From: an uncultured Flavobacteriaceae bacterium
GTDB taxonomy: Bacteria > Bacteroidota > Bacteroidia > Flavobacteriales > Flavobacteriaceae
DNA: 54,121 nucleotides
Reading direction: 5' to 3'
Assembly: GCA_938088195.1 (NCBI GenBank)
Contig: CALKEO010000021.1
Location: forward strand, 1-54,121
The stretch's first letter is position 1. The number at the start of each line of letters is the position of its first letter. Under the pieces are notes generated by a model. It saw only the letters and a list, made by a program, of their open reading frames with translations. It was not told the origin of the DNA and did no database searches. Below, one piece after another: positions 34,148 through 43,000 of the stretch. A program made the translations under genes and the position numbers.

Positions 34148-34838
34148 CACTCAATAATTTAGCAATATCCTCTCTTATCATATCAATTCCCTGAACTTCT
34201 GAATTTTCATCACCAATTCCTAAATAATAAACAATCGGTGATCCCATTGCGTTGTCTCTTGAGCGAATATAACCCTCTTGGTCAATTAAAGCAAAAAATC
34301 CTTGATGCTCAAAACCTCCAGCAACGTCAGGATTAATCGATGAAAAAATATTAAAGCCGGTATTTGATAAATCATATATATCTGTAAGAGCTCCAGTTAA
34401 AAAATGCCAGTTTTTAGATTTAACATTTATAAACTCAGCATATTCTTTTAAAACTTGAACCGTATCATGTTCTGGATCTATGGAAAATGAAGCAATTCCA
34501 AAATCATTCCTATCTCCAAATTCTTTATCTAAAACTTTCATGTTTTTATTCATTTCAATACAAATAGATGGACATTTTGTGAAAAAAAATTCAACTACAA
34601 AAACCTTTCCTAAAAAATCTTCGTTGCTAATCAATAAATTGTCTTGGTTTTTGAAAATAAAATCGGGAACTTTCTTTTTCTCTCCGTTTAATTTTACAAA
34701 GTTTAATTCCTTAGAAAAATTTAATCTAGTATTCTTTTTTAAGCTATCACTCTCAAAGCGATCCATAATTTTTGGAAAAAACCAAATCCCAAATATTAAA
34801 ACTACAAATGAAATTCCAACGTATGAATACTTTTTCAT
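34140..34838 (-). CDS. SCO1/SenC-family copper chaperone
   Basis: A 232-residue thioredoxin-fold protein anchored by one N-terminal TM (residues ~6-22). The copper ligands are present: C89-P-S-I-C93 in FFFTKCPSIC and a downstream His, H178 in GGFEHQGFFALID. SCO proteins deliver copper to, or reduce, the CuA site of cytochrome oxidase subunit II in the periplasm. It directly follows a cysteine-free SCO-like gene (34839-35471) and precedes DUF420. Confidence 0.93.
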   Translation of the reverse strand: MKKYSYVGISFVVLIFGIWFFPKIMDRFESDSLKKNTRLNFSKELNFVKLNGEKKKVPDFIFKNQDNLLISNEDFLGKVFVVEFFFTKCPSICIEMNKNMKVLDKEFGDRNDFGIASFSIDPEHDTVQVLKEYAEFINVKSKNWHFLTGALTDIYDLSNTGFNIFSSINPDVAGGFEHQGFFALIDQEGYIRSRDNAMGSPIVYYLGIGDENSEVQGIDMIREDIAKLLSDE

Positions 34839-35471
34839 TTAAAATTCGTTTTTATAAATGTTATTTTTTTTTAATGCCATCCTGTATTCAGCTAAAATCA
34901 CCTTAACATCATCTACCATATTATTATTAATATCGGCAACGAATCTAGAGTCATAGCCATATTTTATTCCTTCTTCGTCATCTCTTCCTCTTAGATTTCC
35001 ATCTCTATCAATTATAAAAACATAAGATGTGGCTAAACTTGAATCCAATTTAAGATCTGTTTTTAAACTTTCAAAAACATCTAACAAATCTTTATTACTC
35101 ACTTCAATAAACTTCCAGTTTTGAAAATTAGTTTTTGTAAGCCTGTTCATTTCAAACAAAAGACTATCTGATAAACTTTTTGTTCCAAAAGGTTGAATCA
35201 TTAAAAACTGAAAATCTTTAAATTCATTAAATCTCTTAAAAATTTCCTGATTTAAATTCCCAGCATCTCCATATTTATCCTGAATTTTGGAGCCAAAAAA
35301 TCCCAAAATTGTAATCTTATTATTAAAACTTTCAGAGGATATAACAGATATATCTTTAATGTCTTTTGTTAATATGGGAAGCTTAGCAAAATGATTTATA
35401 CCTGATGCAAAAAAAAGGTATACAACAAGAGGAAGAACAAAAAGGATTGTAAGTACAAAATACTTTCGCAT
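34839..35471 (-). CDS. membrane-anchored SCO-like protein lacking all cysteines
   Basis: A 210-residue protein with an N-terminal TM (residues ~5-22). A thioredoxin-like order of elements follows: ITILGFFGSK in place of the FFFTKCPSIC strand-loop, a middle FQFLMIQPFGTKS, and SYVFIIDRDGNLRGRDDEEG near the end, parallel to the FALIDQEGYIRSRDN of the SCO neighbour. There is no cysteine anywhere, so it cannot bind copper or act as a thiol oxidoreductase in the SCO manner. It is probably a diverged SCO paralogue with a structural or partner role in oxidase assembly. The homology is my reading of the pattern. Confidence 0.6.
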   Translation of the reverse strand: MRKYFVLTILFVLPLVVYLFFASGINHFAKLPILTKDIKDISVISSESFNNKITILGFFGSKIQDKYGDAGNLNQEIFKRFNEFKDFQFLMIQPFGTKSLSDSLLFEMNRLTKTNFQNWKFIEVSNKDLLDVFESLKTDLKLDSSLATSYVFIIDRDGNLRGRDDEEGIKYGYDSRFVADINNNMVDDVKVILAEYRMALKKNNIYKNEF

Positions 35472-35496
35472 TTAAAGAAGTGTTATATTGAATAAA

Positions 35497-35880
35497 TTAA
35501 AAGTTCCAACTTACAAAACCTTCATACATCACATCATATATGTAATTGCCTTCGACAAGAATTATAAATACTAAATAAGCAATTAAAAAGATAAGAGTAA
35601 TCACAATGGAAGCTTGTAATCCGCTTGTTTCATCCCTAAGATGCATGAAATCCCAAGCTATGTAATAGGCTTTGACAAGTGTCAAAATAATAAATATCCA
35701 ATTGATAAGCTTAGTACTTAAAAAAGTATTCATTAAGATCTCAGGTTTTACAATTCCTAAAACTACTTCAATAGTTGTTACTATGGATAGAAAGATTAAT
35801 ACTCCCCAAATTTTTGTTTGATTAGACTTAAACTTCAAAAGTCCTCTAAAAATCTCTAATTTATGTGTGTTGTTTTCCAT
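35497..35880 (-). CDS. cytochrome c oxidase subunit IV (CyoD-like)
   Basis: A 127-residue protein with three TMs: IWGVLIFLSIVTTIEVVLGI, LINWIFIILTLVKAYYIAWDFMHL and ASIVITLIFLIAYLVFIILVEG. The KAYYIAWDFMHLRDE segment is the hallmark of prokaryotic subunit IV (PF03626). It stabilises the haem-copper oxidase. It is encoded 9 bases after the subunit III gene on the same strand. Confidence 0.9.
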   Translation of the reverse strand: MENNTHKLEIFRGLLKFKSNQTKIWGVLIFLSIVTTIEVVLGIVKPEILMNTFLSTKLINWIFIILTLVKAYYIAWDFMHLRDETSGLQASIVITLIFLIAYLVFIILVEGNYIYDVMYEGFVSWNF

Positions 35881-35889
35881 ATTTAAAAA

Positions 35890-36873
35890 TTATACTAAAT
35901 AAAAGAATGTAAAAACAAAAACCCAAACCAAGTCTACAAAATGCCAGTACAAACCAACTTTTTCTACCATTTCATAATGCCCTCTTCTTTCGTATGTGCC
36001 TATAAGCACATTAAAGAAAATAATTATGTTGATTACAACGCCAGATAAAACATGGAAACCATGAAATCCAGTTATAAAAAAGAAAAAATCAGCGAACAGT
36101 CTATTGCCGTATTCATTACGAACCAGATTGGCACCCTCGACCACATATTTGGCTTGGCTAATTTTCTCCAAAGATTCCTCTCTACTTAAAATAATTTTAT
36201 GACCTTTTTCGTCAATTTTTTCTGTTTTAATTACAATATTAGGATTTGATTTAAAACCACTAATGACTTCATTTAATGTGAAAGAAGGTAAAGTTGATTC
36301 ATCTCTAAACCAAATTCCGTTTTTACGCTCATGCTGAACTCTATCTCCTGGGATTTCCAGAGCTAAATTTTCTAATCCAATTCTTTTTTTTGGATTATCC
36401 TCGTAAACAAATTGATAAATCTGGCCGCCATTAGTTTCAACTGCTCCATATTCACCTTTGATAAAATTTTTCCACTCCCAAGCCTGTGAGCCAACGAAAA
36501 TAGCTCCTCCAATAATTGTAAGTGCCATATAAAAAACAACACGATCTTTCTGCATATGATGGCCTGCATCAACAGCTAAAACCATAGTAACTGATGAAAA
36601 AATCAAAACGAAAGTCATTAAAGCAACATAATACATTGGAGCATCAACGCCATGTAAAAAAGGAAAGTGATTGAAAACTTCATCAGCTATAGGCCAAGAG
36701 TCAATATTTTTAAATCTTGAAAAACCATACGCTACTAAAAATCCAGAAAAAGTTAGGGCATCGGAAACGATAAAAAACCACATCATTAGTTTTCCATAAC
36801 TAGCCTTAAAAGGTTGTTTACCCCCTCCCCAAAGATCTTCTTCCTCTATGTTTGTTGATATTGTTGTGCTCAT
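35890..36873 (-). CDS. cytochrome c oxidase subunit III with long hydrophilic insert
   Basis: A 327-residue protein with about seven TMs of the COX3 family: KLMMWFFIVSDALTFSGFLVAYG, SQAWEW, DFFFFITGFHGFHVLSG and GLYWHFVDLVWVFVFTFFYLV at the end. Between SQAWEWKNF and the FFFF...FHGFHV helix there is a soluble insert of about 110 residues, as in other Bacteroidota subunit III proteins. I start it at ATG 36873, one codon inside a possible TTG. It is the larger of two adjacent subunit III genes. Confidence 0.93.
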   Translation of the reverse strand: MSTTISTNIEEEDLWGGGKQPFKASYGKLMMWFFIVSDALTFSGFLVAYGFSRFKNIDSWPIADEVFNHFPFLHGVDAPMYYVALMTFVLIFSSVTMVLAVDAGHHMQKDRVVFYMALTIIGGAIFVGSQAWEWKNFIKGEYGAVETNGGQIYQFVYEDNPKKRIGLENLALEIPGDRVQHERKNGIWFRDESTLPSFTLNEVISGFKSNPNIVIKTEKIDEKGHKIILSREESLEKISQAKYVVEGANLVRNEYGNRLFADFFFFITGFHGFHVLSGVVINIIIFFNVLIGTYERRGHYEMVEKVGLYWHFVDLVWVFVFTFFYLV

Positions 36874-36912
36874 CAAATTAAAATAATTTTGTTACAAAGT
36901 TACATATTTTTA

Positions 36913-37497
36913 CTATCTAAAGAAATAGAAAAAAACAAACAAATAAAGCCATAAAATTCCGAGAAAATGCCAAAATGTAACCGCTAATTCAAAACCTAAT
37001 TTTTCTGTTTTATATTTATTTTTATAATTGTTAATTATCACCACAATTAGTACAATTAATCCCGCAAAGAGGTGCGCTAAATGCAAAACAGTCAAAACGT
37101 ATAAAAAAGAAGTAGTAATAGTACTTTGCGCTCCAGTAAAAAAATAACCTGAGGAAATTAATTTATTGAAACCGATAAATTGACTGGCAACAAATGATAT
37201 TCCTAATCCAAAAGTTATAAGTAACAAAAAATTAGTTTTAGAACTATTATTTTGATTTAAATTTTTTTTTGCAAAAGCTATAGAAAGACTGCTAATTGCT
37301 ATAAAAACAGTACTTAAAGTAAAAGCTATTGGAAGTTCAAAATCTTTTAACCAGTCAGGTCGAGATTTACTAACAATGTAAGCGCTGGTTAGTCCAGCAA
37401 AAGTCATTGCAATACTTAACATAGAAAATAACAGCATCATTTTTTTTGCCTTTATCCTCTTTAAACGTATTTCATTTTCATTTTCACTTAATTCCAT
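36913..37497 (-). CDS. haem-copper oxidase subunit III (short paralogue)
   Basis: A 194-residue COX3-family protein with five TMs. It has MLLFSMLSIAMTFAGLTSAYIVSKSRPDW, a middle GAQSTITTSFLYVLTVLHLAHLFAG, and AVTFWHFLGILWLYLFVFFYF at the C-terminus. Bacteroidota aa3-type oxidases commonly have this short subunit III next to the long one. The start overlaps the cyoE end by 10 bases, so the two genes are coupled. Confidence 0.92.
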   Translation of the reverse strand: MELSENENEIRLKRIKAKKMMLLFSMLSIAMTFAGLTSAYIVSKSRPDWLKDFELPIAFTLSTVFIAISSLSIAFAKKNLNQNNSSKTNFLLLITFGLGISFVASQFIGFNKLISSGYFFTGAQSTITTSFLYVLTVLHLAHLFAGLIVLIVVIINNYKNKYKTEKLGFELAVTFWHFLGILWLYLFVFFYFFR

Positions 37498-38357
37498 AAA
37501 AACATTTTATCAATTACATATATAACTTGAACCAATGTTAAACAAACAACACTAGCTGTAAATAATTTTTTTGCTGCTTCGGTTGTCATTTTATTATAAA
37601 GATTAATAGAAAAATAAAGCATCGCTAGCCCAATTAATCCAATTAAAGCAGCTGAAAAAATAGTTAGACGTAATTCGCCAGTTAAACCACTAACTGGAAA
37701 CACTGAGATCATAATCATCCAAATAGTGTAGAGAACAGTTTGTAATGCGGTGGCTTTATCTTTATTTTTAGTAGGAAGCATATTAATACCTGCCTTTTTG
37801 TAATCATCATGAAGCATCCAGCCGAGAGCCCAAAAGTGAGGAAATTGCCAAAAAAATTGAATAGCAAATAAAGTACCTGCTTCAATTCCGAAATTGTTTG
37901 TTGCTGCAACCCAACCTAGCATAAAAGGAATCGCTCCAGGAAATGCGCCAACAAAAACAGAAAGCGGAGTTTTTGTTTTCAAAGGAGTGTAAAGACACGT
38001 GTAAATAAAAATAGAAATTGCACCGAAAAGAGCTGTTTTTGGATTTATTTTATATAAAATAATTATCCCCAATAAAGTCAATAAAACAGAGACTAAAAAT
38101 GCACTTGTAGTTGAAAGTCGCAAAGAAGGTATTGGACGATTTTTAGTTCTATCCATTAAAGAATCTATGTCTTTTTCAATTAACTGATTAAATGCATTCG
38201 AAGCTCCAACCATACAGTAACCACCTATAAACAACATTGAGACTACCATTAGATCATAACTATCTGCAGCAATTAAATACCCAGCAAGTGATGAAAACAC
38301 AACACTTATGGCTAATCTTGCTTTTGTTAATTCAAGGAAGTCTTTAAAAGTTGACAT
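37488..38357 (-). CDS. cyoE: protoheme IX farnesyltransferase (haem O synthase)
   Basis: A UbiA-family prenyltransferase of 289 residues with about nine TMs. The first Asp-rich motif is NAFNQLIEKDIDSLMDRTKNR, and HFWALGWMLHDDYKKAGINMLP carries the second conserved region. It makes haem O from protohaem for the oxidase. The frame stays open to 38453, but the promoter occupies 38423-38453, so longer starts upstream of it are excluded. ATG 38357 (MSTFKDFLELTKARL) fits the family best; ATG 38408 remains possible. It is the first gene of the oxidase operon. Confidence 0.95.
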   Translation of the reverse strand: MSTFKDFLELTKARLAISVVFSSLAGYLIAADSYDLMVVSMLFIGGYCMVGASNAFNQLIEKDIDSLMDRTKNRPIPSLRLSTTSAFLVSVLLTLLGIIILYKINPKTALFGAISIFIYTCLYTPLKTKTPLSVFVGAFPGAIPFMLGWVAATNNFGIEAGTLFAIQFFWQFPHFWALGWMLHDDYKKAGINMLPTKNKDKATALQTVLYTIWMIMISVFPVSGLTGELRLTIFSAALIGLIGLAMLYFSINLYNKMTTEAAKKLFTASVVCLTLVQVIYVIDKMFLWN

Positions 38358-38422
38358 TAAAAAATTATTTAACGAAAAATAATAGGTTTTGGATGAACTT
38401 ATAGCCATAATAAAATAGGGCG

Positions 38423-38453
38423 CAAAGTTAATACAGAATATTTGAGAAAACAA
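38423..38453 (-). promoter_or_regulatory. promoter of the cyoE-cox operon (TTG-N20-TAACTTTG)
   Basis: On the minus strand TTG (38451-38453) is followed after 20 bases by TAACTTTG (38423-38430), an exact fit to the Bacteroidota consensus and the same spacing as the tig promoter. It gives a leader of about 60 bases to ATG 38357. Confidence 0.68.
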
Positions 38454-38489
38454 TTATTAACTGGACATTTAAGACCTCAAATAAAAAGT

Positions 38490-39188
38490 TTAATTCAACT
38501 TGAAAGTCACTGGGATACTAAAAGGTACCCTCACTGGTCTACCACGTTGTTTACCTGGTGTCATTTTTGGGAGTTTGGAGATAATTCTATTTGCTTCTTT
38601 TTCTAAATTTTTGTCTGGCCCACGTGTTCTAATTCCGCTAATATTACCATCCTTTCCAATTATGAATTGGACAAAAACTCTTCCTTGTATCCCCATTTCT
38701 TGAGCAATTTCAGGATATCTAAAGTTTTTAATTATATGTTTTTGTATTTTTTCTTGAAAACATTTTCTTCTTTGAGATTTAGCTACATTTTCACAGCCGG
38801 GAAATAAAGGAACATCCTCAATAATAGCAAATGGAATATCCATATCAATTTCCTCTTCCAAAACCTCAACTTCTTCAACCACTTCTTCCTGATCAGTCTC
38901 TGTAGATTCAATAATAGTTTCTTCAATTTCTTCCTCATCTTCAACTACTTCAATAATTTCAGGAGCTGGTGGTGGAGGTGGTGGCGGCGGTGTTTTAATT
39001 TGTTCAGTGATCGGAATTTCTTCATCATCATCATCCTCGACATTTAGAGATTCTAAATCGTATTGTCTCTCGTATGTTTTATACTCAATAGCCTGCCATG
39101 AAATAAAAAGCACCAAGCATAAGCCCAGAGCAAACATTAAACTACTATATTTCCTAAGGTCCGCTTGTGGGTTTTTTTTTCTTTGCAT
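38490..39188 (-). CDS. TonB-like energy transducer
   Basis: A 232-residue protein. A cytoplasmic N-terminus (QRKKNPQADLRKYSSLMFALG) leads into one TM (~17-33). A periplasmic linker contains an acidic run, PPPPPPPPAPE and more Glu/Asp repeats. The C-terminal TonB domain (PF03544) has NFRYPEIAQEMGIQGRVFVQF and FSIPVTFKL. It transmits the proton-motive force to outer-membrane receptors. VFVQFIIGKDGNISGIRTRG is the usual Bacteroidota TonB pattern. It lies 50 bases downstream of vanZ. Confidence 0.92.
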   Translation of the reverse strand: MQRKKNPQADLRKYSSLMFALGLCLVLFISWQAIEYKTYERQYDLESLNVEDDDDEEIPITEQIKTPPPPPPPPAPEIIEVVEDEEEIEETIIESTETDQEEVVEEVEVLEEEIDMDIPFAIIEDVPLFPGCENVAKSQRRKCFQEKIQKHIIKNFRYPEIAQEMGIQGRVFVQFIIGKDGNISGIRTRGPDKNLEKEANRIISKLPKMTPGKQRGRPVRVPFSIPVTFKLN

Positions 39189-39238
39189 AATTACAATGTA
39201 TTCTTAGCTAAAATAATTTTTTTTTTTTAAAATAAAAG

Positions 39239-39610
39239 CTATGGCTGCTTATTTTTAAGAATAAAGCTTTTACCTAAAAAAATTCCAATTAGAATTCCTG
39301 TCATATTTGCAATAATATCAGCAATCTCAAAATATCTTCCAATTGGCAAAAATCCCTGAAAAAACTCAGTTATAATTGCGATAAAAATTACTATTTTAAC
39401 ATAATTCCATCTAAACCTACTGGTTTCTAAAAAGCCTAACCATATCCACGTTATCGTCATAATTAAATAAGTAAATAAATGAAAAAATTTATCCCATTCA
39501 AAGAGAGCAAACTCCGGAAATGGTAGTTTAGGTATAGGAATTATAGAGACTAAAAAAATAGATAGAGTGTATAATATCGTAAGTTTTTTTAATAAAGCTT
39601 TATCCACCAA
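39239..39610 (-). CDS. VanZ-family membrane protein
   Basis: A ~123-residue protein with four predicted TMs, including FHLFTYLIMTITWIWLGF and a last one ending IGIFLGKSFI. EWDKFFHLFTYL, EFFQGFLPIGRYFEIADIIANMTG match the VanZ/YfiM-like family (PF04892), known from teicoplanin resistance but of unclear general role. The start is TTG 39610 or GTG 39607; both overlap the gcvH end, so the gene is probably translated by coupling. Confidence 0.88.
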   Translation of the reverse strand: MVDKALLKKLTILYTLSIFLVSIIPIPKLPFPEFALFEWDKFFHLFTYLIMTITWIWLGFLETSRFRWNYVKIVIFIAIITEFFQGFLPIGRYFEIADIIANMTGILIGIFLGKSFILKNKQP

Positions 39611-39980
39611 TTAGTTCTTGATACGAATCAGCATCTAAAAGTTCATCTAACTCACTTGGGGTTTGAATTTCCATTTTAATAATCCATCCTTTATCATAGG
39701 GGTCTTCATTAATTAGTTCTGGGTTATCTTCTAAGCTATCGTTAACATGAGTAATTTTTCCTGAAACTGGTATAAATAGATCTGAAACAGTTTTAACAGC
39801 CTCAACTGATCCAAAAATTTCTTCCTTTTGCAACTCTTCATCTAAAGCTTCAATTTCAACATAAACAATATCTCCCAATTCTCCTTGCGCATAATCAGTG
39901 ATTCCAATGGTTGCCACATTACCCTCGACCTTAATCCACTCGTGGTCTTTTGTATACTTTAATTCAGGTTTAATTTCCAT
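39600..39980 (-). CDS. gcvH: glycine cleavage system H protein
   Basis: A 126-residue lipoyl carrier. The lipoylated Lys is K63 in FGSVEAVKTVSDLF, and KYTKDHEWIKVEG at the start and ITDYAQGELGDIVYVE are diagnostic. GcvH shuttles the methylamine group between the P, T and L proteins of glycine cleavage. The other gcv genes are not here; gcvH downstream of sprA is a usual flavobacterial order. It lies 57 bases after sprA. Confidence 0.97.
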   Translation of the reverse strand: MEIKPELKYTKDHEWIKVEGNVATIGITDYAQGELGDIVYVEIEALDEELQKEEIFGSVEAVKTVSDLFIPVSGKITHVNDSLEDNPELINEDPYDKGWIIKMEIQTPSELDELLDADSYQELIGG

Positions 39981-40037
39981 TTTAAATAAATTTTAATTTG
40001 TAAATGTAAGTTTTATAAATATTTTTTCATAAATAAT

Positions 40038-43000
40038 TTATTCACCAAAATTGTATCTCAGTGTCATCCCTGATCTGATTGTAGTTTGAGGAAATGCTGT
40101 AGAAATAGCAAATTCAGAAAATAAATGATCATAAAAAAATACTGCATTAAAGCTTTTACTCAAAGCATAATCAGCTGAAAATTTCAACGACCATATAGAT
40201 TGTCCTGCAGTTACCTTATTATCATCAATATTTAAATTTCTTATGATAGTGATATTATCTCTTAAACTTAAATCAGCTTTAATATTCAGATCACCCTTAG
40301 AAATACTTTGTCTCCCTCCAATATTATTTCTAAATTTTAAATCCTTAATTCTATAACCCATTCCAATAGAATAATCCATTCCAGATACCTCAGTAAGTAA
40401 ATTATTATCTAAGCTTAACGATAGTGCCCTGTCTTTTTTCATTTCTAAAACTACTCTAACAGAATTTTTAAGTTCCATGTCTACTTTTAAAAGAGGATTA
40501 AATTGTTCGACTAAATTTATGTTAGTATATAATGTCTCGTTTAAAAAATTTCCAGCCAAATCGGTAATTTTATTATTTGATGAGTTAAATTCTAAATTTG
40601 ATTTAAAATTATTTAGTGTGTAACTCGACCTGTAGGAGTGACCAAGACTAAATCGTTTGAATCTTTCCTTGAAAAAATCAATATTTAATAGTCCTGTGTA
40701 TTGTATGGACCAATTAGGGAGCGGCGTACTCCTTAAGGCGTCCAAAGAAATGTTTTCTGGATTTTCTCCAGTGTATGCAGATAAAAATGCTGGAATCAGC
40801 ACGGATTGATTGTTTTTACCATAACCTTGAGGAAAGCCATCCTCATCGATATCTCCATTCGAATTTCCATTTATTGAAGCCAATCTATTGGCTATTATTA
40901 ATCTATTGTTTTGAAAAGTTTGAAAAGTTTGGGACTTGTATTGATCACTGTCCCTAAAAGATGTTTTTATCAAAATTGATGATATGGAAAAATTTCCAAA
41001 CAAATTCGATCCTAAAGCATTATAATTATTATCCAAAATCTTATAATTTTCAGAGAAATTTTCAGAATATTCTCGATTTGCGTTTAAATCTATTTTAAAA
41101 TCTTTAATCCAATTTATTTCTGTTACTATATTAAATTTTGTGTTGTGAACTCTTGAATATTGTTCATTAAAACTTGGGAAATCAGTCAACCAACCATTTT
41201 TAGCAGCTTCAAATCTTATATCAGACTGACTCCCAAACACAAAAGCAAATGAAGGTTTAGTTGTCCCAAAAAAGCCTAGCGTCTGTGTGTATCCAGGCAA
41301 TACTTGTCCATTATTTTCTGTATAATTTAATTTTAGTCTAGAAATACCTGTTAATAAACCAATAATTGAATTTGTTATTTTATTTAAAGCTTTTTTTGGT
41401 TTTTTCTTTTTTACAAGCCCAATATTTCTATAAAGTTTAGCCATATTAAAAGAACTGCTAAGGGAGTGAGTATTTGCATTTTGAATTGTATTAACCCTTC
41501 CCAAAATATTTCCCAATTCATCTTCAACCTTTGCCATCGCATCTGAGCCTCTTTCCCAATTAAAATCTCCTGAATAATTATAGCTCGTGGATATAAAATT
41601 AATTAAAGGGAATAATTTAAATGGCAACTCATAGCTTAATCCAAAAGATTGATTGTGTGAATTAGTTTCTCCGGTACTCCAAAATCCATCCCATATTTCA
41701 AATTCTTTATTTACAATTTTATTTCCATCAGGATCATTTTCAAAATAATTTTTTACCACACTATTGTTTGATGCTGAGAAATCCAATCTTAAAGAATTAG
41801 TAAGGTTTTGACTTAAACTTAAATTCCAGTCAAATAAAAAATTCCTTTGCTGAATATCTGGCAGTGCTATTTGTTTTGAAGAATCGGCCCCTTCTATATA
41901 AACTTCCCTAAAGCGCTGACTATTAAAGGTTCTATTAATATTAGTATTAAATGAGATTGAAGACAGTAAAGGGTTAATATTAAATTCACTAAGCCACTCC
42001 AAATATTTACTATCGCTAATAAACGAAACTGACTTAAATGGAGAGATTACAAATGGTTCAAAACTAAAACTATATTGAGCGCCTGCTCTGACAGTTTTTT
42101 TAGTTAAATTTTCGATTTCATAATCATGTTCAATTTCTTGATTGTAACTGTATGAAAAATCGAAATTTTCAATATCATAAAATCTTTCGGATTTATCTTC
42201 ACTTCTATTTTTCTTTAACCCAATTAAACTTATACTCTTTGATTGTTTAAAAGAAATTGCTTGATCTCTAATGGAATCTCGTTGACTTTTCCTCTCTGCA
42301 GAAGCCAATCTATCATTTAATCTTATATCTTGATAAAAAGGGTCATACTCAGGGGTTGTTACTTGCTGATTAACACTGTAGGCAAGAGGTATTTGAATCC
42401 CCCAATTTTCAGGTAAAAATTTTCCAAAATTTGCACTTCCGATAAATCCGTATTGTTTAAAATCTTCTCTACTTCTTTGATTTGGGGTTTTATCAATTGA
42501 TCCAAAACCAACAGTTGACATTTTTCCAGAAACAGAGAAATTTGCTACATCGGCAATATTTGCTTCAAGAGAACCCAGGGCAGACCATCCACCCTTACCA
42601 TCAATTTCTGAAAGTCTAAGTTCATTAAACCATACTTCACCAGAGAGAATATCTCCCTTATTAGTTGAAGGGTTCTTAACTCCAATCATTAAAGTTTTAA
42701 TTCCTCCAATAGTTGGATTACCTTTAATAGCAAACTTATATTTTTTATCTCCTGGCAAACTTGAAATTGAAGTAAATTCATCTATTTGTTGAAGATCTTC
42801 ATTAAAATACAATGTTTGAGATAAATTAGATTGACTTGATAGAGTTAGAGCCTTCAATTTTGTTAATATTTCTAAAGAAAAATCAATCGAGTTTGAATCA
42901 GGTTCCCAAACTTGGTCTGCACTAAATTTATTTGAACTACCCTGATTAAATGCAGTGGGCTTTAATGGTACCTCAATTTGATAGTAATTGTCAGTGAAAT

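Noticed and set aside
35890-36873. The ~110-residue soluble insert in cytochrome oxidase subunit III, considered as an unusual insertion
   Set aside because: To my knowledge this longer form is usual in Bacteroidota oxidases, so it is not specific to this genome.
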